This document shows, one piece after another, positions 17,211 through 28,000 of a stretch of DNA of 64,000 bases; the first letter of the stretch is position 1, and the number at the start of each line of letters is the position of its first letter. Position numbers and translations under genes: made by a program. The notes beneath the pieces are model-generated. The model was not told where the DNA came from, did no database searches, and saw only the letters and a list, made by a program, of their open reading frames with translations. The stretch spans positions 1 through 64,000 of the forward strand of contig JAJQED010000008.1 in assembly GCA_021201825.1 (NCBI GenBank), given 5' to 3'. The stretch comes from Alistipes sp. Its GTDB lineage: Bacteria; Bacteroidota; Bacteroidia; Bacteroidales; Rikenellaceae.

Positions 17211-20200
17211 ATGAAAAAATATATACTGGCCATAATACCGGTAATGATGCTCCTTATCCCGTGGACGGCATCGGCGCAGTCCGCCGTGGTGAGCGGCGTC
17301 ATTTCGGACCGACTCGGTCCCTTGCCGGGAGCTACGGTATACCTGCAAAATAAGGACGAGCGGATCATTACCGGGGTGGTATCCGGCCTGCAGGGCGAAT
17401 ACTTGCTTAACGTTCCCCGGGACGCGAGGGACCTTACGCTTGTGATCGCGTTCGTAGGCTATACCACCGTTAAAGTCCCCTACACGGGACAGGAGCGCTA
17501 CGACGTCAGGCTCAATGAAGACGCCAAGGATATCGGCGACGTTATAGTAAGCGCGGCACCCATAGACCGAAACGTGATGGGGGTCCGCAAGGAGGACTCT
17601 GGCTCGGCGACCCAGAAGATCGACGTCACCGAGTTCGAGGACATGGCGGCCACTTCAATCGAGGATGTGCTGCAAGGCCGCATGGCCAACCTCGACATCG
17701 TATCAGGAGGTGACCCGGGAAGCGCCGGGAGCATCCGCATCCGTGGCACGGCATCCCTCTCGGCCAGCAACGAGCCGCTGATCGTTATCGACGGCATCCC
17801 GCAGGACACCGATATCGACGACGATTTCGATTTCGGCGATGCGGACGTGGACGACTTCGGTGCGCTGGTCAACATATCCCCTACCGACATCGAGTCCATA
17901 GAGATACTCAAGGACGCCTCGGCTACGGCCCTTTGGGGTCCCCGTGCCGCCAACGGCGTTATTATAATCACCACCAAACAGGGCGGCCGCCACAAGCCCA
18001 GCTTCAAGTTCAGCCAGAAGTTCAACTTCTCATTCGAACCCAAGGCCACCCCGATGCTCAACGGCCCGGAATACGTGACCCTGATGCAGGACGCCCTTTG
18101 GAACTGGATACGGGACGGTGGATACGCAGCCAACCGGATCAATACCCTCAACGGCTTCCGGGACATCCTGTATGACCAGTCGTACGAATACTTCAACGAG
18201 TTCAACCAGAACACGGACTGGTTCGACCTTATCACCCGCAACGGGCTGGTTTCCACCAGCAACTTCTCAATGGACGGGGGCGGGGAGAAAGCCAATTACT
18301 TTTTCTCGGTGGGTTACGAGAACCAGACGGGTACCACCCGTGGCACCGACCTGTCGAAGATCAATTCCCGGCTGAACGTAAACTACAACTTCTCTCGCAA
18401 GTTCCGTGTATCGTCCCGGTTCGCCTATATGGAGTCTACCCAGAACCAGCCTATCCAGGACGACGGCCTTGGCGCCATCCGCGGGGTTTCGCTCCGTAAA
18501 ATGCCCAACATGAGCCCCTATATCCTGGACGAGGACGGCAATCCGACAGACGAGTATTTCACTCAGCCCAGCAGCAGTATCCAGGGGGATATGCCCCATC
18601 CGCTGGCATGGGCGCTGGAATCCATGGACCGCACGCTTAAACGCAAGGTGGAAGCAAGCTTCGTGGGGCGCTACGTGGTTATCCCGGGACTGATAGTCGA
18701 AGGGACGTTCGGGCTGGACCTCAGCACCGACAGGAACAACAAATTCCTGCCCGCGTCCATGCTGGACGAGGATGTGAAATGGTCGGACAACCGGTATAAC
18801 CGTGGCCGGGAATACCGCCGCAACCAGGTACACACTTACGCCAAGATACATATCCAGTACAACAAGACTTTCGCCAACAAGCACCGGATGCTCTTTTCGT
18901 TCGCCGACGAAATCGAGGCCAGCAACAACAGCGCCTACGCCATCGTAACCTCGGGCAACGGCGGGGTCGGCGTGAGCCTGCCCTCGGCCGGGGGAAAGAT
19001 CACCAATATGAACTCCGAATGGAACAAGAAGCGGACGGTCGGGCTGGTCGGCTCGGTGAATTATAACTTCAAGGAACTCTATTCGCTGGTATTCGCCGCA
19101 AGGATGAACGCCAATTCCAATTCGGGTGGTATCTCGACCTGGCGCAATCCGGTTCCCAGCATCTCGGGAGTATGGAAGATACACAACGAAAAGTTCATGA
19201 AGCCGTACAGCAAGAATATAGATGAACTGCGCCTGCGTCTAAGCTGGGGCAAGAGCGACCGGATACCTACGGCCGCAAACGCCTCGGTGGGTACGTTCGG
19301 CTACGAGAACGACTACATGGACCTTTCGGCGCTCAAACCGGTCAAGATGCAGCTCAACAAGCTCAAACCGGAGATCGTGACCCAGTATAACGCCGGGGTC
19401 GACCTGACCCTGTTCAAGAACAAGATCAATATTACAGTGGAGGTCTACGAGAAAAAGACTACCGACCTGCTCCAGCAGAACATCGCCATACAGTCTTCGA
19501 CCGGTTATGCCCAGGTGAACTATTTCAATTCCGGCGCCCTGCGCAACCGCGGTTTCGAGTTGATCATGAACTTCAACAACGTTATCCAGGCCGGCAAGGT
19601 GAAGATCAGTTTCAAGAACATCAACCTTGCCCGCAACGTAAACAAGATATTGGAGATACCCGAAAACCTCGAGACGGAGATCTATACCCTCGGCAACGGC
19701 AATTACGCAAAGAAGCTGATCGTGGGCAACCCCGTAGGAGCCATTTACGGCTACCGCTATGACGGAGTTTACCAGAATTATGACGAGACGCTCGCCCGGG
19801 ATGCCAACGGCAACGTGATACGCGACATAAACGGCAGGGTGGTCCCGGTGCGCATCGGCGGCACGTGGCGCCAGAGGCCCGGCGACGCCAAATACGTGGA
19901 TATGAACTACGACGGGGTGATCGACGAGTACGACATCGTCTACCTCGGCAACTCCTACCCCACCCTTACCGGTGGCGGCCAGCTGAACGTGGCATGGAAG
20001 AACATAACTTTCCGGGCTTCGCTTCACTTCCGGCTCGGCCAAAGCGTCATCAATAACGTGCGCCACCAGACCGAGAAAATGAACAACGGCGACAACCAGT
20101 CCGTCACCACCCTGCAACGCTGGCGTTACGAGGGCGACGACACGGATATACCGCGTGCCCTATGGGGAACCAATTACAACTCACTCGGATCGGACCGGTT

Positions 20201-20453
20201 CGTTGAAGACGCCTCTTTTTTCAAGATCAAGGACATAACCCTCACCTACCGTCTTCCTAACAAACTGCTCTCAAAAGCGGGATTCCAAAGCGGCAGCGTA
20301 TCGGTTAGCGCCTATAACCTGTTCACTTTCACCAAGTACAGCGGACAGGACCCGGAAATCATAGTTGGCAACGGGATGCTCGGCCTGGCGATAGACTCGA
20401 GCCGTACGCCACCGTCCAAGCGACTGATGATGAGTTTTTCCATAGCATTTTAA
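17211..20453 (+). CDS. SusC/RagA-type TonB-dependent outer-membrane transporter 1
   Basis: A 1080-residue protein. Signal peptide (cleavage after ASAQ), then a carboxypeptidase-like regulatory domain (VVSGVISDRLGPLPGATVYL, about residues 24-105), a plug domain (IRIRGTASLSASNEPLIVIDGIP, near 175-200, and VESIEILKDASATALWG-type sequence near 225-240) and a large beta barrel ending in an aromatic residue (SFSIAF). It imports oligosaccharides or peptides with the SusD lipoprotein that follows 10 bases later. It starts 38 bases after the FAS1 gene. The acidic stretch DTDIDDDFDFGDADVDDFG in the plug is unusual and could bind calcium. Confidence 0.96.
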   Translation: MKKYILAIIPVMMLLIPWTASAQSAVVSGVISDRLGPLPGATVYLQNKDERIITGVVSGLQGEYLLNVPRDARDLTLVIAFVGYTTVKVPYTGQERYDVRLNEDAKDIGDVIVSAAPIDRNVMGVRKEDSGSATQKIDVTEFEDMAATSIEDVLQGRMANLDIVSGGDPGSAGSIRIRGTASLSASNEPLIVIDGIPQDTDIDDDFDFGDADVDDFGALVNISPTDIESIEILKDASATALWGPRAANGVIIITTKQGGRHKPSFKFSQKFNFSFEPKATPMLNGPEYVTLMQDALWNWIRDGGYAANRINTLNGFRDILYDQSYEYFNEFNQNTDWFDLITRNGLVSTSNFSMDGGGEKANYFFSVGYENQTGTTRGTDLSKINSRLNVNYNFSRKFRVSSRFAYMESTQNQPIQDDGLGAIRGVSLRKMPNMSPYILDEDGNPTDEYFTQPSSSIQGDMPHPLAWALESMDRTLKRKVEASFVGRYVVIPGLIVEGTFGLDLSTDRNNKFLPASMLDEDVKWSDNRYNRGREYRRNQVHTYAKIHIQYNKTFANKHRMLFSFADEIEASNNSAYAIVTSGNGGVGVSLPSAGGKITNMNSEWNKKRTVGLVGSVNYNFKELYSLVFAARMNANSNSGGISTWRNPVPSISGVWKIHNEKFMKPYSKNIDELRLRLSWGKSDRIPTAANASVGTFGYENDYMDLSALKPVKMQLNKLKPEIVTQYNAGVDLTLFKNKINITVEVYEKKTTDLLQQNIAIQSSTGYAQVNYFNSGALRNRGFELIMNFNNVIQAGKVKISFKNINLARNVNKILEIPENLETEIYTLGNGNYAKKLIVGNPVGAIYGYRYDGVYQNYDETLARDANGNVIRDINGRVVPVRIGGTWRQRPGDAKYVDMNYDGVIDEYDIVYLGNSYPTLTGGGQLNVAWKNITFRASLHFRLGQSVINNVRHQTEKMNNGDNQSVTTLQRWRYEGDDTDIPRALWGTNYNSLGSDRFVEDASFFKIKDITLTYRLPNKLLSKAGFQSGSVSVSAYNLFTFTKYSGQDPEIIVGNGMLGLAIDSSRTPPSKRLMMSFSIAF

Positions 20454-20463
20454 ACCGCACAAG

Positions 20464-21951
20464 ATGAAGAACAGCATTAAATATAAACTATCGGCGGCGG
20501 CGGTTACGGTGTTAGTATTGGCCGGCTGCGCCAACTGGCTGGATGTGAAGCCCAACAACGAGCAGGGCGTCTACGAGTTCTGGAACTCCAAGGAGGAGGT
20601 CGAGGCGGTGGTGGTCGGCATCTACACCTCGTTCCGCAACTGCATCGACCGCATTACCCAATGGGGCGAACTTCGCGGCGACGGGGTCGACATCGGCCCG
20701 GGACAGTCCGGCAACGACAACTGGAACAACATCAAAGACCTCGAGATAAGGGCGAACAACAACCTGATAAAATGGGTATCGTTCTATACGACCATCAACC
20801 GGTGCAACGCGGTTATAAAATACGCCCCGGACGTACTGGACGTGGACAACACCTTTTCCCGTGAAGCCTGTGACAACCTTATCGCCGAGGCGAAATGGAT
20901 GAGGGCCCTGTGTTATTTCTACCTGGTCCGGGCGTTCTGGGACGTACCGTATGTCACCGAGCCCTACGTGGACGACAGTATGGACTATGCCGTGGCAAAG
21001 ACGGACGGTGACAAGATACTGGAATACATAGTGCAGGACCTGCTCTCGGCCCTGCCGCACATTACCATCACCTACCCGTCCGAGATGTGGCAGCTGCACG
21101 GACGCGCCACCATCTATTCTGCCTACGCTTTGTTGGCAGACATTTATCTCTGGCAGGAGAATTACGAGGAGGCGGCTAAAATGTGCCAGTATATTATCAA
21201 CTCGGAAGTTTACAGCCTTATGCCCACCCAAAACTGGTACCGGCTGTACTATCCCGGCAATTCGGCCGAAAGCCTGTTCGAGATACAGTGGTCGTACGCC
21301 TACGACCAGACAAATTCGCTGTACGGGTGGTTCTACGGCAATCCGAACAACAATTATGCGGCCTCGCAATCGGTCGTGGACCTGTTCGACAGCGACGAAG
21401 AGGATTACGGGGACGATGTGAGGGGTGTCGGAGGCAGCTATCTGGCCAACCTCAAGATATGGAAGTACGGGGGCACTTCGCGCGGAAGCGGCAACGAGCG
21501 GGACAGCGAGAACAGGGATGCCAACTGGATAGTCTACCGGCTGGCGGACGTGATACTGATGCGCGCCGAGGCCCTGATCATGATAGGTGGGGACGCAAAT
21601 TACGCCGAGGCCCACGACCTTATCGTCCATATACGCGAGCGGGCCGGGCTGGAAATCCATCCCTCGATGCCCTCGCGGGAATCGGACGCCCTGGACCTGC
21701 TGCTGGATGAGCGCCTGCGCGAACTTTGCTTCGAGGGCAAGAGGTGGTTCGACCTGGTACGTGTGGCCATACGCGACGACGCGCGCTACAAGAACAAACT
21801 CATAAACATCCTGCTCAAGAACGTCGCCGCCGCAGACCGGCCCCTCTACGAGTCTAAGCTTAACAACGTTTACAGTTACTTTTTCCCGATCCACGAGGAC
21901 GATATCATCGCCAGCGGCGGGGTACTCCTCCAAAATCCCTACTACCAATGA
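20464..21951 (+). CDS. SusD/RagB-type lipoprotein 1
   Basis: A 495-residue outer-membrane lipoprotein (lipobox LAGC about residue 19) that forms the lid of the SusC barrel. The RagB/SusD signature NWLDVKP follows the lipidated Cys. TPR-like helices (LIAEAKWMRALCYFYLVRAFWDVPYV, YALLADIYLWQENYEEAA) and the C-terminal YRLADVILMRAEAL and LCFEGKRWFDLVR motifs are intact. The stop overlaps the ATG of the next gene (ATGA), which points to translational coupling with the FAS1 lipoprotein downstream. Confidence 0.95.
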   Translation: MKNSIKYKLSAAAVTVLVLAGCANWLDVKPNNEQGVYEFWNSKEEVEAVVVGIYTSFRNCIDRITQWGELRGDGVDIGPGQSGNDNWNNIKDLEIRANNNLIKWVSFYTTINRCNAVIKYAPDVLDVDNTFSREACDNLIAEAKWMRALCYFYLVRAFWDVPYVTEPYVDDSMDYAVAKTDGDKILEYIVQDLLSALPHITITYPSEMWQLHGRATIYSAYALLADIYLWQENYEEAAKMCQYIINSEVYSLMPTQNWYRLYYPGNSAESLFEIQWSYAYDQTNSLYGWFYGNPNNNYAASQSVVDLFDSDEEDYGDDVRGVGGSYLANLKIWKYGGTSRGSGNERDSENRDANWIVYRLADVILMRAEALIMIGGDANYAEAHDLIVHIRERAGLEIHPSMPSRESDALDLLLDERLRELCFEGKRWFDLVRVAIRDDARYKNKLINILLKNVAAADRPLYESKLNNVYSYFFPIHEDDIIASGGVLLQNPYYQ

Positions 21952-23528
21952 TAAGAAAGGCATACCATATAATACGCTCGGCGGCCCTGCCGGCGGTCAT
22001 GGCCGCCTGCTGCCTGCTTTCCTGCAAGGACCCGTATAAGAACGAGGTCTTTATGGCCTACGACGAGGTTCCCATCGGGCTCTGGCTCGAGGAGCGGCCC
22101 GAATATTCGATGTGGGTCGAAATGCTCAAGGAGGCCGACCTGTTCAATGCCCTCAACCTGGCCACCATGGAACTGACGTGCTTTGTGGCCGACAACGAAG
22201 CCGTGGACCATTACGTGCGCAACGTGGCCGGTTACGGCTCCTATAAGGATATGGACCCGGAAGAACTGGACTACCTTATGCGGTATCATATAGTACCCGG
22301 CGCAAAGCTTATGAGTGCGAACCTCATGCTTAAGCTCTCGTTGCCCACCGCCTCGGGCGACTACCTTACGGCAGGCATGGATATCGAGACAGACGTCCGG
22401 TATATCGATAACGGCGCGGACAAGCAGCCGTCGAATATCGTACGCAAGGATATAGAGATGTCCAACGGGGTGGTACACCACCTGGACAGGATGCTGCAGC
22501 CCATAAGCGAGACCGTATGGGAAGTGCTGACGGCAAGCAGCCGCTACACTATTTTCAACGAAGCCCTCGAGACCGCCGGCCTGGACCTTTGGCTGGACAA
22601 CGTAGAGCGGGAAGTATTCGGCTACACGGTACGGGAATACAAGACCGTGTTCGCAGTTTCGGACTCGGTCTACAACGAACAGGGCATACACAGCCTGTCG
22701 GACCTGCAGGGACTGTTCCCGGGAGACCCGCTCGATACCGAATCGAGGTTCCACCAATACCTGCTCTACCATACCATGGACAAGCTCAAGGGTTATGCCG
22801 ACCTTACGGTATTCCCCGAGGGGTATAATTCCATGATAATCTATACCTGTTCCTCGCTCAAGGGGCTGTGCGTACTGGACCAGGGCGGCGACGTGTGGTT
22901 CAACCCCCAGGAAGAGAATTTCCGGATACTTTCCTCGCACCGGGATATCCCGGCCCGCAACGGCTATATCCACGAAGTGGACAATATTATGGCCCTGCCG
23001 TCCGAGATGGCAAGGTACGTCGTTGAATGGGAACCCACGGACAAATTCGAGTTCACGGCGATACCGTTCTACCGCATCACTAAGGACGGGGACGACCCTG
23101 CCGACAGGTTCTTTATCGAACAGGGCGAGGTTCCCGGCATCCGCTGGGAATCTATCCCCGAGACCAAGGCGCAGGTGTGGTACCACAGTGAGAATATCGG
23201 TGACGGCCGCTACCTGTATAACGACGCGCTGTACTGGGACCTCGGCGATATCGGCTGGATAGAGCTCGACATCCCGGTCCTGCCGGCAGGCACTTGGCAG
23301 CTGCGGGCCCACAAGTCCAACCATGACAACGGGGGCCGCGCCACGGCCCAGTGGAGCGGCCGAAACGCAAACGAGGGCAACACCATAAATTTCGTCAGCG
23401 GGGCCGACTATGCCAACTGGAACAATGAGACATTCACCGGCGAGCAAACCCACACCATAAAGTTCACCGTGACCGAACACGGGGGCTGGATGGGAATAGA
23501 CCGGTTCGTCTTCCTACCCATTGATTAA
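21948..23528 (+). CDS. FAS1-domain surface lipoprotein with C-terminal beta-sandwich
   Basis: A 526-residue lipoprotein (lipobox LLSC near residue 27). Two FAS1 domains are recognisable, about residues 40-185 (YSMWVEMLKEADL, VADNEAVDHYV, LDYLMRYHIVPG, NGVVHHLDRML) and 185-350 (YTIFNEALETAGL, FAVSDSVYNEQG, RNGYIHEVDNIM). The C-terminal ~130 residues (LPAGTWQLRAHKSNHDNGG, IKFTVTEHGGWMGIDRFVFLP) look like a carbohydrate-binding or DUF5108-like beta sandwich. Its start overlaps the SusD stop, so it takes the place where SusE/F-like glycan-binding lipoproteins usually sit. Binding of a glycan or glycoprotein at the cell surface is inferred. Confidence 0.85.
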   Translation: MIRKAYHIIRSAALPAVMAACCLLSCKDPYKNEVFMAYDEVPIGLWLEERPEYSMWVEMLKEADLFNALNLATMELTCFVADNEAVDHYVRNVAGYGSYKDMDPEELDYLMRYHIVPGAKLMSANLMLKLSLPTASGDYLTAGMDIETDVRYIDNGADKQPSNIVRKDIEMSNGVVHHLDRMLQPISETVWEVLTASSRYTIFNEALETAGLDLWLDNVEREVFGYTVREYKTVFAVSDSVYNEQGIHSLSDLQGLFPGDPLDTESRFHQYLLYHTMDKLKGYADLTVFPEGYNSMIIYTCSSLKGLCVLDQGGDVWFNPQEENFRILSSHRDIPARNGYIHEVDNIMALPSEMARYVVEWEPTDKFEFTAIPFYRITKDGDDPADRFFIEQGEVPGIRWESIPETKAQVWYHSENIGDGRYLYNDALYWDLGDIGWIELDIPVLPAGTWQLRAHKSNHDNGGRATAQWSGRNANEGNTINFVSGADYANWNNETFTGEQTHTIKFTVTEHGGWMGIDRFVFLPID

Positions 23529-23548
23529 CCAGGTTAATTGAAACTACG

Positions 23549-25069
23549 ATGAAAAGACAACTGTTATATATAGCCTGCGCCCTTTCGGCCCTGATCGCCA
23601 CCGCGTGCGGCGACCCGGTGAACGATTATTACGTGGGCAAAAACAAGAACTCCACGGAGGGAACTATACGGGAGGGACTTGAAGCCAAGGGGGAATACTC
23701 GGAATTCCTGGACCTGCTCGTGGAGACAGATATGCTCGGCTTCCTCGAGGGAAGCGACGACCTGCTTACCGTGTGGGCTCCCGTGAACGGCAGCCTGCCG
23801 GCGGGGCTCGAAACGATGGATGCGGACGAGAAGCTCAAACTGGTGCAGAACCATATAAGCACCTCGATTATCTACAGCCGCAATTTCGACCGCCTGAAGA
23901 GGGTGAAGACCCTGTGCGAGAAATACCTCGACGTAGAATCTGCCGACGGGTTCTCCATCGACGGGGTGGAACTGCTCTCGCCGGACATGATACACGACAA
24001 CGGTATTATCCACGGTATCTCCGATTGGCTGGTTCCCCGGATCAATATCTACCAGTGGCTGGAACAGGCTCCGGACAATTTCTCCATGATGCGGGATTCT
24101 ATCCTGAAAAGGAACACCCGCACGTTCGATGATGTTAACAGCACCATCCTCGGTGTGGACGAGAACGGCAGGATATATTACGACACCGTATGGAAAACCA
24201 CCAACGATATTCTGGACGCCGGCCATCCGGCCATCGAGAACGAACGGTACAGCTTCTTCATTCCGGACAATGCAGCCGTTCGGGCCATGATCGAGGATTA
24301 TGAAGCGTTCCTCGACGGTGTGCAGTACGAACACGGGGACGAGGACAAGGCCCTGTGGTTCGACTGGCTGATGCGGGCCGCGATATACAACGGCACCACG
24401 GATTTCGGCGCCGGCACGAGTATCCGGTCGGTTCACGGGCTAAACCTGCGTACGGACTACCAGCAGGTGGATTCCAGGGAGGTACTGAGCAACGGCGTTG
24501 TCTTCAAACTGAGCAAATGCCATGTGCCGCGGGACCTCTACTACGATACCCGGATCTTCAACCCATACTATATCCGCGTGGACCGTGGCGGGCCTACTCC
24601 CAACCCGGGGCTGGACTATTTCGAGAATATAGCAGACCTCGCCTACCAGCTGGACGAGAACACCGAATGCGCCCTTTTGCAGTTCCTTACATCGAACAGT
24701 TATTACCGGTTCCTGAGCTACAACTTTAACGATGAAGAGGGGCTGCATCCGGTACCGGTACTGCCCGGAAAGTATAACGTGCGTGCGCGGCTGCGAAACT
24801 TCGTCAACGGGGGGATATCCAACCAGACCGACTCGCTCCATTTCTATATCAACGACCAGCATATAGCCAAGGTCACCGGCATCCTCACGGGCCAGTACAA
24901 TACCGAAACCGGGGGCATAATCGCCACGGATATCGAGGTGACCGGCATTTACGAACCGGTCGAAATGGAGATCAGGATCCCCTACCCGACCGGGGTCGCC
25001 GAACCGGGCAACGAGTACCGCCGTATCGGCATTGGCCGTGTGACGCTCGTACCCACCGATAACTACTAA
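23549..25069 (+). CDS. FAS1-domain surface lipoprotein, paralogue
   Basis: A 506-residue lipoprotein (lipobox IATAC near residue 20). FAS1 domain 1 spans about residues 35-165 (YSEFLDLLVETDML, LTVWAPVNGSLP, LKLVQNHIST, NGIIHGISDWLVP). A second, weaker FAS1-like region is at about 170-335 (YSFFIPDNAAVRAMI). The C-terminal sandwich (LPGKYNVRARLRNFVNGG, RIGIGRVTLVP) parallels the previous gene, so the two look like a diverged tandem duplication. It lies 20 bases after that gene and 12 bases before SusC 2, within the same operon. Confidence 0.82.
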   Translation: MKRQLLYIACALSALIATACGDPVNDYYVGKNKNSTEGTIREGLEAKGEYSEFLDLLVETDMLGFLEGSDDLLTVWAPVNGSLPAGLETMDADEKLKLVQNHISTSIIYSRNFDRLKRVKTLCEKYLDVESADGFSIDGVELLSPDMIHDNGIIHGISDWLVPRINIYQWLEQAPDNFSMMRDSILKRNTRTFDDVNSTILGVDENGRIYYDTVWKTTNDILDAGHPAIENERYSFFIPDNAAVRAMIEDYEAFLDGVQYEHGDEDKALWFDWLMRAAIYNGTTDFGAGTSIRSVHGLNLRTDYQQVDSREVLSNGVVFKLSKCHVPRDLYYDTRIFNPYYIRVDRGGPTPNPGLDYFENIADLAYQLDENTECALLQFLTSNSYYRFLSYNFNDEEGLHPVPVLPGKYNVRARLRNFVNGGISNQTDSLHFYINDQHIAKVTGILTGQYNTETGGIIATDIEVTGIYEPVEMEIRIPYPTGVAEPGNEYRRIGIGRVTLVPTDNY

Positions 25070-25081
25070 AGCGGACCAGAC

Positions 25082-28000
25082 ATGAAAAACAAAATAGCCA
25101 TAATAACCGTCCTTTTGCTCGGCTTTGTAGGCCTTGTGTCCGTCAGCGGGCAGGACGCTACGCCGACGGTGCAGGTCGAGGGGTTAGTTCTCGATGCCGT
25201 AAGCGGCAAGCCGATCCCTTACACGCAGATTTCGTCTCCGGACGGCGTACGGTCGGCCATTACGGACTCCGAGGGTAAATTCCAGATCGGAGTCAGGAAT
25301 CTGTTCGGAGAACTCACCGTGGTCCGGGACAGCTACCATACCGGCCATATCCCGCTTATGGGCCGAACCTCCGTTGAGATATACCTGCTTCAGGGCAGTG
25401 CGACCATGCGGCCGGAATTCCACAACCTGCCCTCCGGTCCCGAGTCCGTGCAGGAGAATTACGGCAGAGCCGTAACCGTGGACAAAAAGAACATCGGGGA
25501 CGCCTATTTGGCCACTAGCGATGCCCTCACGGGACGTATTCCCGGGCTGCGGGTACTCTCCAAGAGCGGTATGCCGGGAGAGGGTTCTTTCCTCAACCTG
25601 CACGGCACCCGGTCCCTGCTGGGGCAGAACAGCCCGCTTGTGGTGATCGACGGGATACCCTACCTGCCGGACCAGAAGCAGTCGCTGCTAATAAACGGCC
25701 TGTCGACCGACATACTATCGCCGGTATTCCTAAAGGACCTCGAGAGCATCTCGTTCCTGCAGGGTTCGGACGCCCTGGCTTACGGTTCCCTGGGCAGTAA
25801 CGGGGTGATAATGGTGGAGACCGAGAAAGGGGTGGACAACCAGATACTTGTCGAGTTCCAGACCGTAAACGGGGTGAGCTTTATCGACAAGACCCTGCCG
25901 CTGCTCGGCAGTCTCGATTTCAAGAAGTATATTTCGGACATCGGTAGCACCCGTTACCAGGACCTGCAGGACCTCGAGACGGCTTTCCCGTTCCTCAAGG
26001 AGAGCCTGACCGACGTCGAGCGTGTACGATACGGGTACAACACCGACTGGCAGAAGCAGATATACGCCCCGGCGTTCTCGTCGGACAACTTCCTGAAAGT
26101 CAAAGGAGGAGATGCCGTAGTGAGGTTCATGCTCACGGCCGGGTACCAGCGCGAGACGGGTATCGAGAAAGGAACTTCACAGGACCGGTTCCATACCCAT
26201 GGCAACACCAACATAAATTTCAGCAGCAAGCTCACGGCATACGCCGCCGTCTCGTTCGATTATACGGACCTCTCACTGATGGAACAGGGAATGGTATCGC
26301 AGACCAACCCGATGCTTGCCGCCTATTCCCACTCGCCGCTCACGGGTAAACACGTTATCGACGACAACGGGAACCAGACCAAGGCGTGGGCCGCCATCGA
26401 CCCCACCATGCTGGTCAGTAATCCGGCCGCGATGGAGGACGGGATCAACGGCGGAAGCAAGATATTCGACATGACCGTCAACACAGGCATTCAGTATAAA
26501 TTACTGGACGACCTGCGGTTAGACGTAGGATTCGGCATCTATTACAAGTACATAAAGGAAGACCTGTTCATCGGGGGCAAGTCCGACGGCTCCATCGCCC
26601 CACTTATGGACGGCCTTGCGGAAAACACCGTACGGGGAGGCGCCCGTGAAACCAAGAACTACTACGGTAAGGTTTCGGGAACCTACTCCAGGGTTTTCGG
26701 CCGCAAGCACCATCTGGATGCCACCGGCGGCTGGCAACTGCTCTCGGCCCGGTACGACGCCAGCTACGGAGCCGGTATCAATACAACCAACGACCGCTAC
26801 CAGAACCTTACCAACGTTAGCGGCGTGCTGCGCACATCGGACGGGTATTCGGAGATATTCAACTGGACAAACACCTACTTGTCAGCTGGTTACAGCTATG
26901 ACCACCAACTGTTCGTAACGGCAACCGCGACACTCGACGCGGCGTCGACTTACGGGAAATACAGCCAGCGGTATTACGTATTCCCCGGGATCAAGGCTGG
27001 ATGGAAGATAGACAACGCCCCGTTCCTGCGCTACAGCGGCACGGTCTCCAACCTGGTGCTCCGGGCCGACTTCAGTGTCAATCCCAACAGCCGTTACGAC
27101 AAGCGGTACAGTAGTTATTACTATGTACTGCAAATGGTCCGCGATGTGAGCGGGCTGGTCCGTGCCGGGGTTCCCAACCAGAAGATCGGGCCTGAAAAGG
27201 TCCAAAACGCCTCCCTCGGGCTGGATTTCGCCACACGGGGTGATAAGTTCAGCGTCAGCGTGGATATTTACGAAGAGAGGTCACGCAGGATGATAATCGA
27301 GAACGAAGCCTCTCCGGTATACGGGGTGAATTCAATATTCAAGAACAACGGGTCCATCCGTACCCGGGGTGCCGAGCTGGGATTCAGCGCACTGATCACC
27401 GGCGGTGAATTCCGTTGGCGGGCGGGATTCAATGTTGCCCGTTACAAGAGCGAGGTCCGAAGCCTGGGCGGCCTGTCCGAACAGATCATCGACCTGGGCG
27501 ACGGCATCACCCTGATCAACCGCATCGGCGATGCCCCGTTCTCTTTCTACGGCCACCGGGCCGACGGGGTATTCACCACCACGGCCGAAGCTACGGCGGC
27601 CGGGCTGACTGCCGTAAGCGGATATAATTTCGCCGGTGGTGACATCAGGTTCCGGGACCTGAACGGCGACAAAGTCATCTCGTCGGCCGACCGTACGGTG
27701 ATCGGCTCTCCCGATCCCGATTTCTACGGCGGTATATATAGCCTTATGGGCTGGAAAGGATTCTCGCTGTTCGTGAATTTCAGCTACAGCTACGGCAACG
27801 ATATCTATAACGGCGTCCGCCGTTACAACGAGTCCGGCAACACTTTCACCAACCAGGCCGCCAGTATGGCCCGCCGTTGGGTCACCGAGGGACAGCAGAC
27901 CGACATTCCCCGTGTAGCTTTCGGCGATCCGGCGGGCAATAACCGCTTCTCCTCCCGATGGATCGAGGACGGGTCGTTCCTAAAACTCAAGGAACTGACC

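Noticed and set aside
20512-21963. 483-codon open frame antisense to SusD 1
   Set aside because: Antisense frames stay open across the window because of GC-rich codon use; the SusD protein on the other strand is fully conserved.
21942-23480. 512-codon minus-strand frame over the FAS1 gene
   Set aside because: Shadow of the FAS1 lipoprotein; no recognisable motifs.
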